NCBI GenBank assembly: GCA_022496205.1
Contig: WTXD01000125.1
Location: forward strand, 1 to 37,187
DNA length: 37,187 bases
From: Gloeopeniophorella convolvens
Lineage: Eukaryota; Basidiomycota; Agaricomycetes; Russulales
Direction of reading: 5' to 3'
Under the pieces are notes generated by a model, which did not search any database, was not told the origin of the DNA, and saw only the letters and a list, made by a program, of their open reading frames with translations. Numbering within the stretch: position 1 is the first letter of the stretch; the number at the start of each line of letters is the position of its first letter. Positions 1 through 9,546 of this stretch are shown piece by piece. The position numbers were made by a program, and so were the translations under genes.

Positions 1-1
1 A

Positions 2-787
2 GTCATGTACGGGTATACTCCGGACTTCACGATCCCAGTAGGACGAGCAAGCGGCATTCCCCGCTTAGATCACCGTCTGCAAGAGCTGACGCGTGTCCGT
101 AAGGACGCAGAGGCTGCGCTTCGCTTAAGTAAGCAGCGCATGACGGGCAAGGAGCAGACACGTAAACCTCGCGACTTCAATGTCGGAGATAAGGTCTGGC
201 TCCAGGCAAAGAACATCAAAATCCACCAGCCTTCGCGGAAGCTGGGCCCGAAGCAACTCGGCCCTTTCACCGTGAAAGAAAAGCTGTCGGATCTAGATTA
301 TCGCCTGGATCTCCCCCCTGCCCTCAAGATCCACGACGTATTCCATGTGGATCGCCTCTCGCCTTACAAAGGCAACGAAGTCAACGGCCTAACTCCGCCG
401 CCTCCCAACCCAGTAGTCGTGGAAGGGGAAGAAGAGTACGAAGTGGAACGCGTTCTCAACGCAAAGATGTTCCGCAATCAACTCCGATTCCTAGTACGGT
501 GGAAGGGGTATGGCGAAGGCGAAGACACGTGGGAACCAGCCAAGAACCTGGAGCACGCCCTGGAAGCTGTAAAAGAGTTCTACAGCCGCAATCCGGGCGC
601 GCCTCGCAAGTTGGCTGCGATCTCCTACGCGTCCATGCCATGGCAATCGCCATACAAGTTCACACAGGATCCAAATGTCGAAGACGTGGACGCTCGACCT
701 GAAGACGGGGGTAATGTCACGGACGCGTCTTTTCGAAGGATTCCTGGACCATCTAGCAGGCTTGAGCCTTCACTGCTAGCTGAGTAA
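2..787 (+). CDS. Ty3/gypsy chromovirus polyprotein, C-terminal end (partial)
   Basis: This is the 3' end of a gypsy-type pol gene; the frame is open to the left edge, so the element continues outside the window. The first ATG at 5 is internal. Counting from it, residues 1-8 (MYGYTPDF) match the usual end of the integrase core region. Residues 60-120 form the integrase C-terminal barrel, with GDKVWL and a conserved HDVFHVDRLSPY. Residues 144-195 form a chromodomain with the aromatic and acidic signature LVRWKGY..GEDTWEP. In chromoviruses this domain is thought to steer integration toward methylated-histone chromatin. The frame has no internal stop. It runs 73 nt past the inferred LTR start at 715, so the last 24 codons would be encoded by the LTR. 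Family assignment is certain; whether the whole element is intact cannot be seen. Confidence 0.93.
   Translation, partial: VMYGYTPDFTIPVGRASGIPRLDHRLQELTRVRKDAEAALRLSKQRMTGKEQTRKPRDFNVGDKVWLQAKNIKIHQPSRKLGPKQLGPFTVKEKLSDLDYRLDLPPALKIHDVFHVDRLSPYKGNEVNGLTPPPPNPVVVEGEEEYEVERVLNAKMFRNQLRFLVRWKGYGEGEDTWEPAKNLEHALEAVKEFYSRNPGAPRKLAAISYASMPWQSPYKFTQDPNVEDVDARPEDGGNVTDASFRRIPGPSSRLEPSLLAE
701..714 (+). other. Polypurine tract of the gypsy element
   Basis: The purine-rich run GAAGACGGGGGTAA lies directly before TGTCACGG. A G-run followed by TAA and then TGTCA is the usual junction of polypurine tract and 3' LTR in this class. It primes plus-strand DNA synthesis. It lies inside the pol reading frame. 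Confidence 0.6.
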
Positions 788-1370
788 TCGAAGAAGTGCT
801 AAAAGTACATATTCCACGGGAATTATTTCCTTTGCATTAGGTGCAGGCTTACGTAAGCTGCACATGATGGCACGAGACTCGTCTTGTGACTCGTCCCGTG
901 GGATACTAGGGTTAGAATGGGCTGGAAGGGCCTAGAGGCCATGGACTTTGGGTTGTGACGTCATGGTGACGTCAGTAGTCTAGATTGTGCTGCGCATGAT
1001 GTCATCGCTGAGTGAGCATGACGTAGTGTGGGAAACTGGCTTAGTGAGCGTGAGTAAGGTGCATCAGTCAGCACCAAGTCGCTCAGTCAGCAGCTGCGGA
1101 GTCGCTTAGTAAGCGCTCCTCTAGTAGTATATAAACCCATGTAGTTGCGCACTTAGGTCCTCAGACTTTCCTCTTGAGGACCAGGTAAGAGTGCCAACAG
1201 CCTCTCTGTAGTAGTACTACAGTTCTAATCTTGAGGACCAGCTTCTTCTACAGTTTGACTCAGTCACTGCTGCCTTGTATAAAGGTAGCCAAGTTAGCGA
1301 TCGCTCCTGTGTTGCTGGTTGGCGCAAGACTTCAGCTCTGCGCGAACGCCTCGCCGGTTGTCTCAAAACA
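715..1370 (+). repeat. 3' LTR of the gypsy element (inferred limits)
   Basis: The LTR is taken to begin at TGTCACGG right after the polypurine tract and to end at AAAACA (1370), about 656 bp. The end is placed where the minus-strand gag-like frame of another element resumes at 1371. A TATA-like box (TATATAAA) at about 1127-1134 fits an LTR promoter. The 5' LTR is outside the window, so the limits and the target duplication cannot be checked here. Confidence 0.55.
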
Positions 1371-1891
1371 ACCTTCCTTTGACCGTACTAGTGTTGTGCG
1401 GAGTTGGAGCTCCCGCCACAGCCACCATTGGTGTGATAGTGCCGCCGCCATTCGGTGCAACGCGTGCGTACCCATATCCAGGTCCAGGTGTCATGGTGTG
1501 AGGCATAACGCCAGCAAAAGCAGGTGCGACGCTCATGCTCGTTCGACCAGGATTTGCTTGCTGATATCCCACAGTATTCGCTCGGTTGGTGCTTTGTGCC
1601 ACCGGTTGGGACATGTATCGTGGGATCTGGGATGTTTTCCAGGCCACAGTCGCTTGCGCATTCGTATTGACGGTGCGTCCTGAAGACTCGGTATCACTGT
1701 CCTCGTTCGGCCCAACTGAGTATCGTTCAGGTTGCTGGGCCAAGTCCTTTGTTGCCGCGCCACGCGCGAACTGTTCATCGACGCGCTGTCAACGTTCTCG
1801 CAGTTTAATTATGTGAGTCATTCGGTTCATGTATGACTCCAGTGATTCTCCAGGCTGACGAGCTTCCTCTTGCTCCCGATTAGCCTCAGCC
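1371..1891 (-). pseudogene. Gag-like gene of an older retroelement, C-terminal part
   Basis: On the minus strand this stretch continues the frame of the gag-like fragment at 7159-7796 once the copia element and one copy of its 5-bp target are removed. Codons continue in phase through the junction. One in-frame TGA lies at 1789-1791; the residues on both sides keep the same character, so it looks like a later nonsense change, possibly CGA to TGA. The downstream part is rich in P, A, Q, T and G and reaches 1371, where the gypsy LTR cuts it. No zinc knuckle is visible. Which retroelement family it belongs to is inferred only from the LTR-like sequence upstream of its start. Confidence 0.6.
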
Positions 1892-1896
1892 CGGTC
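1892..1896 (+). repeat. Target site duplication CGGTC, left copy
   Basis: CGGTC lies immediately before the TG of the left copia LTR and is repeated directly after the right LTR at 7159-7163. Five bases is the usual duplication for LTR elements. Confidence 0.95.
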
Positions 1897-2259
1897 TGTT
1901 GGAACTGGACGTTCATATTTCGTTTTGCTATTCGTTTCGTGGCGCGCGCGTGCGGACAAACGCGCGCGCAGCCCTTCGTTATGTTGACTTTACGACCCGG
2001 GCCGGCGGCCCGGGGTTTCGACTTGTGCTTGGGCGCACTGCGCACCGACTGAGCTCGCACCGCGAGGCTCACATCTTCGACTCCGCTGGACCGATTTGGT
2101 TTGTACTGTACAGTTTTATTCGTCGATGGTCAAGCCACCCTCCCGTCGATTTTCGTACCTCAGTTCCGTGTCTACTAGAGCGCGCGAGAACTGAGGCGGT
2201 GATCCCTTTTGTGCAGAATCGCCCGCGCGCTCCTATAATACCCCCGTATCTATTCTACA
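1897..2259 (+). repeat. 5' LTR of the copia element
   Basis: The LTR is 363 bp, TGTTGG to TACA. It contains a strong GC hairpin (CCCGGGCC-GGC-GGCCCGGG) near 1997-2015 and a TATAAT-like stretch near 2234. The two differences from the 3' copy lie near the start and at about two thirds of its length. Confidence 0.95.
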
Positions 2260-2273
2260 GGTTATGGGCCCTG
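2260..2273 (+). other. Primer binding site matching the initiator tRNA-Met anticodon arm
   Basis: GGTTATGGGCCCTG follows the 5' LTR without a gap. It is the reverse complement of CAGGGCCCATAACC, the anticodon stem-loop of eukaryotic initiator tRNA-Met as I know it. Drosophila copia and related elements prime from a cleaved 5' half of this tRNA rather than from its 3' CCA end, and their site begins with the same GGTTATGGGCCC. The ATG inside this site, at 2264, is also the first in-frame start codon of gag-pol. Confidence 0.75.
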
Positions 2274-5200
2274 GACCTACCTCTACTGCTCCTGATACTT
2301 CTTCATCCTCGACCTCTACTCCCATGGCTGTCTCATCCACCCCCGACCAACCTTCCTCGTCTCACCGACTCGTCGAACCCCTTCCCCCGGACGTTCCGCG
2401 CCTTGACCCGAACGGCGCGAACTGGGCTATCTTCAAGATGCGGTTCCAGGAGGTCATGGAGACCAATGACCGCTGGGGTTACTTCGACGGCTCTGAGTCG
2501 TGCCCCGAGCCCAAGGATGAAAAGAAGCCTACGGATGATGAGAAGGAGGCAATCAAGAGGTGGAAGAAGCAGGACCAGATTGCTCGGTACCTGCTGTCGC
2601 AGCGTCTCCCCGACACGACGGCCGTTCGTCTTGGCCCGATCACGTCGGCCAAGGAGCGATGGGAGAAAGTCCAGGCCGAATACCAGGCCAAGTCCATCTA
2701 CGCGCAGAATGACCTCGCCGAAACCTTCTACGAGATGCGCTGTCCAAAGGGAGGCGACGTTCGGCAGTTCCTCAGCAACGTCCGCCTGAAGCGCGAGGAG
2801 TTAGCGGCCGCCGGTGTCTTCATCGAGAACAAGGACTACCAGCGTACCGTTCTTAAGGGCATCCCAGAGGAGCTCGCGCAATTTGCATCGGGCATCCTTA
2901 GTGCCGGCCGCATCATCTCCCCATCCACCATTCTTGACACCGACACTCTGATCGACCACATTTGCGAGGAGGCCGATCGCATTCGCAACCGCCGCAGCCG
3001 CGAGGGGTCCGGCAAAGCGAAGAAGGACACCGGCGACGTTGCGCTGGCTGTCAAGGACAACGACAAAAAGTCCAAGAAGCGGAAGGGCAAGTGCCACAAC
3101 TGCAACAAGCCTGGCCATTGGGCACGTGAGTGCCGCGCGCCAAAGAAGGACAAGAAGGAGCAGGACGACTCACCCGCTCAGAAGAAGTCCGAAAACAAGC
3201 CCGCGGACTCAGCAAACGTGGCTACGGGCCCGGGCGTCGACTTTGATGGCGCGTGGTTGGTGGATGACCCCAAGAGTTTTGGATTGGTCGTGGATCTCGT
3301 CGCTGATGGCTCGTCACCACCACGTGAGCTTGACGATCCGGCTGGCATGGCAGTGCGGGTAGCAGAGGACGCTGGTCTGGGACCAAGCGTTGCCAGAATC
3401 CGGGAGTGCAGCACCGAAGCGAGCAGCGCGCTCGAGTGCGCCCAGGTTGTTACGACGCAGGGAGGTGGGAGCTCACCAATGTGCATCGAGTTGTACGATT
3501 CTGGAGCAACACGTCATATTTCGCCGTACCGAGAAGCGTTCACGACTTACCGGAAGCTCGACTCACCACAACTTCTCAGCGCGGCAAACCAGCAACGTTT
3601 CGCCGCTGTCGGTGTCGGCAACATGACCGTTCAGGCACCGAATGAGGACAAACACTCACCCATTCCACTTAACGACGTCCTTCATGCACCATCAGTTGGG
3701 TGCACCCTCGTGTCAATTGGAGCCCTCGACAAGCTCGGCTACCGCGCGTCCATCGGCGGCGGAAAGCTCAAATTGTACGAACCAGGGGGAGAGCGCGTCG
3801 CGTCGATCCCGAAAACCACGCGCGGCCTGTACTGCGTCGCGCACAAGCTTGCTATGGCAAACGCTGTCTCGGAGACAGTCTCGGTGATGGAACTCCACCG
3901 AAGGATGGGCCATATTGCGCCCACGTCTGCCCGCAAGATGATCCAAGACGGCCGAGTCACCGGCGTCAAGATTGACCCAGCGTCACCCATCGAGGAGTGC
4001 GATGCATGCATATATGCGCGCGCGACCGAGCAGTCCATTCCTAAGGAGCGCGTCAGACCTCCAGCCCAGAACTTTGGCGACGAAGTACATACCGACGTAT
4101 GGGGCCCTTCGCAAATCGAGTCGCGGAGCGGCCGCCGGTACTTTGTAACGTTCACGGACGATGCGACACGCTTCACCGTAACGTACCTCCTACGAGCCAA
4201 GTCTGAGGCATTCGGGGCCTACAAGTCGTTCGAGGCATGGGTCCGTACGCAGCAACACTGCTCGGCGATCAAAGTCTTGCGTTCTGATCGGGGCGGCGAG
4301 TACCTCAGCGCCGAATTCGATAAGCACCTGTCAGCAAAAGGCACAGCGCGGCGACTCACCATCCACGACACGCCACAGCTAAACGGCGTGGCTGAGCGCC
4401 TCAATCGAACCCTTGTCGAGAAGGTCCGCGCGATGCTCCACGCGAGCGGCCTGCCCAAAGACCTCTGGGGCGAGGCCATTCGGCACGCGACATGGCTCAA
4501 GAACCGCACACCTACGCGGTCTCTTGGAGGCAAAACGCCCGTTCGAGGCATTGTTCGGACATCCACCGGATGTGTCGCGATTGCGCCAATGGGGCGCGCG
4601 AGTCTGGGTGCACGATGCGAGCGGCGGGAAACTGGACCCGCGGGCGAGCGAAGGCCGCTGGCTTGGATTCGACATCGACTCCGGCGCACACCGTATCCTG
4701 TGGCCGAGCCGGAAGGTGTCAGTCGAGCGAAACGTGTATTTCAGCACGGCCGCTATGCTCGAGGGGGAGAGAGAAAGCGCACCGCTATCGTTTAGCGAGC
4801 AGAGCGCCGTGCGACCCCCCACTTCAACGCCGCAGCCCACTCCCACAACATCGCCACTTCCCACGCCGAACCCAACTGAGCCTAGCACCCCAGAACGCGC
4901 ACCTGCCCCTGATGACGCACCAGCCCCAGCACCGCAGCCAGAGCACGACGCAGTAACACCGCCCGACCCCCAGAACGCACCAAGTCGCCCTTTGCGGGCA
5001 CGCAAACCGTCACAGAAAGTCCGCGACCTCCAGGATGGCGTAGGCGTTTCGACGCTGCGCAGATCCGAGCGCATCGCGCGTGGCATTCAGTTGCCCGGAG
5101 GATTTGCCGACGATGACGACGAGGCAGTAGGGGGAGTGTGGGACGAGATCGTGCCAGGTCTATTCGCCGATTTCAAAGGCCTGGAATTCGCGTTTGCTGC

Positions 5201-6788
5201 AGAGACCGCCGACGCCGAGGCTCTCGAACCGCGCACGCTCGCGGAGGCAAAACGGCGCCCCGACTGGCTCCAGTGGGATCAGGCAGTCCAAGAGGAGCTC
5301 GCGACGCTGCAGAAGGCTGGCACTTGGCGCCTCGAGACCCCGCCGCAGGGCGCGAACATCATCGGTTCGAAATGGGTCTTCAAGGCCAAGAAGAATGCGG
5401 CCGGCGCTGTCGTACGCCACAAGGCACGCCTCGTCGCGAAGGGATTCAGCCAGATCGATGGCGTGGACTATGACGACACTTACGCCCCTGTCGCGAAACT
5501 TGCATCCACGCGCGCGATCGTCGCAATGGCAAACCGCCTCAAAATGGAGCTGCATCAGGTCGACATCAAGGGCGCGTACCTGAATGGCGAGCTCACCGAG
5601 AACGAGGTGCTGTATATGCATCACCCTCCGGGCTACAAGCCCGCGGACGCCGGCACGCGCGTGTTGCGCCTGCTGAAGACCTTGTACGGTCTGAAGCAAT
5701 CTGGTCGCCGGTGGTACCAGAAGCTCCGCTCGATCTTCCTAGAGCTCGGATTCAAACAGTCAGCAGTCGATCAAGCTGTCTTTCACAAGATCGTTGCCGA
5801 GGGCAACAAACTCACCGTCGTGGCCGTTCACGTCGACGACTGCACCATCGCCGCATCGACACTCGCGCTCATCGAGGAGCTCAAAGATGGACTTCGCAAG
5901 CACGTTGAGGTCACGGATCTTGGCGAGCTCCACTGGGTGCTCGGGATCGAGATCAAACGCGACCGCGCGGCAGGTACGATCCATCTGTCACAGCGCGCGT
6001 ACCTCGATAGCATCATTCGGCGGTTCCACTTTGACGATCTGAAGCCGGTGTCAATGCCAATGGACCCGCAAGTCCGACTCACCTCTGAGCAAGCCCCTGC
6101 CGACGCAGCCGAGTTCGCGGTCATGCGCGACGTGCCGTATCGAGAGGCCGTAGGTGCGCTGAACTGGGCCGCGCTCGCAACGCGCCCGGATATCGCTTCG
6201 CAGTGTCGACCGTTGCGAGGTTCTCGTCGAACCCTGGCCCCGCGCACTGGGACGCCGTCAAGCGCATCTTCCGCTACCTCAAGGGTACGCGGGACTTGTG
6301 GCTTTCGTATGGCGAGACCAAACGCGCGCTTGTGGGCTTCGCGGACGCCGACGGCAGCATGGCTGAAGATCGGCGCGCCATCTCGGGCTACGCGTTCTTG
6401 ATCGACGGCGGCGCCGTATCCTGGTCGTCCAAGCGTCAGGAGATCGTCTCGCTCTCGACGACGGAGAGCGAATATGTGGCCGCGACGCACGGCACGAAGG
6501 AGGCCATGTGGCTGCGCAATCTCCTGGGCGAGATTTTCGGCGCGCAGAAAGGTCCTACCGTCCTGTTTCTGACAACCAATCAGCAATCGCCCTCTCGAAC
6601 GACAACCAATACCATGCACGCACCAAGCATATCGATGTCCGTACCACTTCATCCGCTGGGTCGTCGAAGAAGGCAAGTCCGGCTGGTCTATTGCCCAACC
6701 GCGACATGGTGGCCGACGCGCTGACCAAAGCGCTCCCATCGCCCAAGACGAAGCATTTGCTGGCGAGCTGGGACTGCGCGCGGTTTGA
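2264..6788 (+). pseudogene. Copia gag-pol polyprotein, frame broken by single-base indels
   Basis: Reading begins at ATG 2264 (an in-frame ATG at 2324 is the alternative). In order: a copia-type gag domain; a CCHC zinc knuckle (CHNCNKPGHWAREC) near 3092-3135; protease with DSGA near 3496; pre-integrase HRRMGH; integrase with D (HTDVWGP), D (RSDRGGEY) and E (NGVAERLNRT); a proline-rich linker; reverse transcriptase with HVDD near 5830; and RNase H with ADADGS and STTESEY. The intended stop is TGA 6786-6788, seven bases before the 3' LTR. The frame shifts by one extra base at the CCC at 4538-4540, then by one missing base near 6197, 6567, 6642, 6677, 6699 and 6757. Every site is in or next to a short homopolymer, and in-frame stops appear only after a shift. 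This is either a recently dead copy or a correct element read with sequencing errors. Confidence 0.9.
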
Positions 6789-6795
6789 GGGGGAG
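6783..6795 (+). other. Polypurine tract of the copia element
   Basis: GTTTGAGGGGGAG lies directly before the 3' LTR and overlaps the end of the polyprotein frame. Its position and purine content match the plus-strand primer of LTR elements. Confidence 0.8.
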
Positions 6796-7158
6796 TGTTG
6801 GAACTGGACGTTCGTATTTCGTTTTGCTATTCGTTTCGTGGCGCGCGCGTGCGGACAAACGCGCGCGCAGCCCTTCGTTATGTTGACTTTACGACCCGGG
6901 CCGGCGGCCCGGGGTTTCGACTTGTGCTTGGGCGCACTGCGCACCGACTGAGCTCGCACCGCGAGGCTCACATCTTCGACTCCGCTGGACCGATTTGGTT
7001 TGTACTGTACAGTTTTATTCGTCGATGGTCAAGCCACCCTCCCGTCGATTTTCGTACCTCAGTTCCGTGTCTACTAGAGCACGCGAGAACTGAGGCGGTG
7101 ATCCCTTTTGTGCAGAATCGCCCGCGCGCTCCTATAATACCCCCGTATCTATTCTACA
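6796..7158 (+). repeat. 3' LTR of the copia element
   Basis: This 363-bp copy is identical to the 5' LTR except at two positions, and ends TACA directly before the second CGGTC. Confidence 0.95.
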
Positions 7159-7163
7159 CGGTC
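7159..7163 (+). repeat. Target site duplication CGGTC, right copy
   Basis: This is the exact repeat of 1892-1896, directly after the TACA end of the 3' LTR. Confidence 0.95.
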
Positions 7164-7796
7164 TTGCTGTCGTATGGTACGCGTCTCATCTGCATGTACA
7201 GTGGTGTGTCCCGATGACGTGTTGTCCAGGTTTACTGATTGGTTTTCTTCTTTTATCATCGTTTTCCGACCCGTTCCAAATTTCTGGCGGAGTGTGTCAA
7301 CCTGCGACCGCAGAGATGCCTCCATCCTGCCTGCGCTGTTGGCGATGGCCGCGCCTTCCTCAACAGTCCGTTGCGCCGTGTTCCATTGCGCCGATATACC
7401 GTTGACAAATGTATTCACGTTATCCATCACTCTGTCGATGTCTTCCTGAGTTAACGTCTCGTTATTTTGTATAGGTTCGTTTATATTAAACTCCTTGTCA
7501 ATCGCGCACGTCTTGCCAGCACCGCGAGCGCTCTGAGTAGGCTCAGGTGAAGTGTCCGGTACATCCACCGGTGTCAGTAGTTCTTCAACTGCGGCACTCG
7601 AAGATGCACGCGTCGTCGTTCCGTCCTTTACCTCAGTGGGTGTCGTCGACGGTTTGTCCAATAACGATTTCCTGCTGGTTGTCTTTCCCGACGTGTCAGA
7701 TCGTGGCGGCGTACTCTTCGATGGGTTGTCAGACACAGGTGTCGACCGAGTAGACATCAATCGCACAGGTATAGTTTGGTTTTTGGGTGTAGTCAT
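7159..7796 (-). pseudogene. Gag-like gene of an older retroelement, N-terminal part
   Basis: The minus-strand frame starts with ATG at 7796 and runs about 212 codons to the copia target site. Its first 90 residues are rich in S, T, P, K and R. Residues of roughly 120-190 are heptad-like and probably helical (VMDNVNTFVNG, then TVEEGAAIANS), which suits a capsid-like or coiled-coil gag. The frame continues in phase at 1891. Neither a zinc knuckle nor a protease is present, because the rest of the element is cut off by the gypsy insertion. It could alternatively be an unknown host gene; the upstream sequence with LTR features favours a retroelement. Confidence 0.6.
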
Positions 7797-8104
7797 GTTT
7801 TTCTTGTTATGAGTGTAGGGTGTTTTGGTTTTACTAGTACTTCAGTATGCGGTGGTTAAAAAGATGTAATGGCGGTAGTCCTTGATGCACTCCAAAAGTA
7901 ACCAGGACCCACTATACTAGTGGGGTGAATTTGATGACTCGTGAAGTATGTACAAAAAGGCTAACGTCCTCGCGTCACGAGCGACGTCCTTATATACGCT
8001 TTTCGATAATCACGAGTGACCGGTTATCACCCAACCGGTATGATCCTAAACCCATAACGATTCGTCTCCGGCCGGTGCACGCGTGGTACGCGTGCGCCCT
8101 TACA
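7797..8104 (-). repeat. Candidate 5' LTR and leader of the minus-strand element
   Basis: On the minus strand the stretch begins TGTAAGGGCG at 8104, contains a TATA box (TATATA, 7991-7996), and leads into the gag-like ATG at 7796. TG starts and a TATA box are LTR traits. Just inside the start is a hairpin, GCACGCGT-GGT-ACGCGTGC (8077-8095). The LTR end and primer site are not clear, and the second LTR is not in the window. Confidence 0.35.
7908..7924. repeat. Perfect inverted repeat, 7-bp stem
   Basis: CCCACTA-TAC-TAGTGGG forms a perfect stem with a three-base loop in the leader of the minus-strand element. It could be a structured leader or chance. Confidence 0.4.
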
Positions 8105-8229
8105 TCCTGCGATCGGGGGTCCCAGAAAGGTTCTTGAATTGCAACAGAAGTAGCCACTTCTGTGTCACTTCCGGCAAGAATTTTGGGTCGATGTCCAGTG
8201 CCAGTCTCCGTAACAGACTGGCCAAGTGA

Positions 8230-8492
8230 AGACAGTCGTTCACATGTACGCCCATACCCGACGCCGCCGCCCTCCGCATACGCAACGCCGACGCCGACGG
8301 GGTAGCCATACTGCGCCCGCGCAGCGGTGTACCCCTCGTACGGCGACGGCGGCAGCGCGAGGTCCTGCAGCGGCGGGAACTTGGGCGCCGCGCCCGCGTC
8401 GAGCAGCGCAAACGGCGGCGGGCTCACAACGTCGCGCCCGTCCGCCACCGTGCCCGCGAGCTCCGAGCTGCCGCCGCCCGGCGTACCGCCGG
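8230..8492 (-). pseudogene. GC-rich coding-like fragment
   Basis: On the minus strand an open stretch of about 85 codons is rich in G, A, P and Y, with segments such as PPPFALLDAGAAPKFPPL and YEGYTAARAQYGYPVG. Its base composition is far more GC-rich than the sequence on both sides, and the third codon position is almost always G or C. It is bounded upstream by a TAA and downstream loses character near 8230. It resembles the low-complexity C-terminal exon of a GC-rich host gene, perhaps a captured piece next to the retroelement. I do not recognise the protein. Confidence 0.3.
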
Positions 8493-9546
8493 ATTAGGAT
8501 GGCATAAGTGGGGGATATTCGAAGTCCGCAACAGGTCACCGGCCTTCACCGGTCCTTGGCAGCCGGCCCCGCACTCGGCGAGGACCAACAGGGACCAACT
8601 CGAGACGACGATCACTGTCCTCCGAGTCGTTTGCCCACCAGCTTGGTCCGACCAGTTGCTTTCGCCATTTTTGACGCCGTATTTGATTGTATAGACTTGC
8701 TGCATGAACTTGTTGCACCAAGCCGCCCATTTCGAGAAAGTTCGGCCACGTTCCCACTACAACGTCTCATTTCACCACGCTGCCACGTCCGGATTCGATA
8801 CAGGTGCTCCATATGCTGCGTCCCTTCATCCGATGCTCCATACACTCGAAGCAGAGTGGACATTCGTCCGACCAGTACTCTCTTCAGCCAATCGTTTCCT
8901 ACCGGTGCATGTTCCGGCCGATCCGCCTTGAGGTTCGATGTCCAATACAACAGTACTTACGCTCATGTCCTTATCTTGCACACCCGTGCTAGGCCTTTTG
9001 AAATACACCATGGGCGCTCATAAGACGTCCGCAACGTCAATCCAATATAAGCGATAAGTTGCGGAACCGGTACAGCCCAACCCTCCCAAAGTGCGGTTCC
9101 TTTCATTGGCCCACTATCCCTTCGTCGTCCGACAGGTCGTCCCTCGCGATCCCCCCTACCGAGTGAGAAATGGGTTCAGCTGCTCTCTTCTCGAGTCTCC
9201 GGCCCCTTGGAGGCGCCTACCTAGCGCCAATGCTCTGGCATGGACTCACTCGAGGATTAATAGCCCAGATCACTGAATTTCATACGACCGACTTGCTGTC
9301 ACTGGTCAGAGCCATATCGGTATCGTGCATCGCCTCCAACAATTCCTTCTCCTTACGCCCACTGTATGTCAGGCACATTTGAACACTTTCATGTATTCGT
9401 GGGGTTTTCCGAGACGCAGTCACAGCCCATCGGCGCTCTCGGTTAGTACATGTGTTGCCACCGTTTCGTCAGAATGATCGCGCTGTATATAGGGCCTCAA
9501 ACGCGCAGGCGCTCGGGTTTCCTCCGATACGTGAACCCCTCGCGAA
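8493..9546. other. No assignable gene
   Basis: Open frames here are short and broken on both strands. A minus-strand stretch (8540-8950) has cysteine-rich words that faintly recall the end of a non-LTR reverse transcriptase/RNase H protein, but too weakly to annotate. Confidence 0.4.

Larger units (their letters stand above)
1897..7158 (+). mobile_element. Full-length Ty1/copia LTR retrotransposon, 5262 bp
   Basis: The element is complete: 363-bp LTRs at both ends starting TGTTGG and ending TACA, a perfect 5-bp target duplication, a primer site against the 5' LTR, a gag-pol frame in the copia order (gag, protease, integrase, reverse transcriptase, RNase H) and a polypurine tract against the 3' LTR. 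The LTRs differ at only two of 363 positions (1915/6814 A/G and 2171/7070 G/A), which indicates a recent insertion. It interrupts the older minus-strand gag-like gene. The coding region carries one single-base gain and six single-base losses, discussed under the polyprotein. Confidence 0.96.

Noticed and set aside
1231..1683. Plus-strand frame across the gypsy LTR end and the gag-like fragment
   Set aside because: It is the complement of the minus-strand gag-like frame and crosses an insertion junction.
8540..8950. Minus-strand cysteine-rich words that recall the C-terminal zinc region of a non-LTR reverse transcriptase/RNase H protein
   Set aside because: The match needs several frame changes and rests on a few short words; no catalytic motif is visible.
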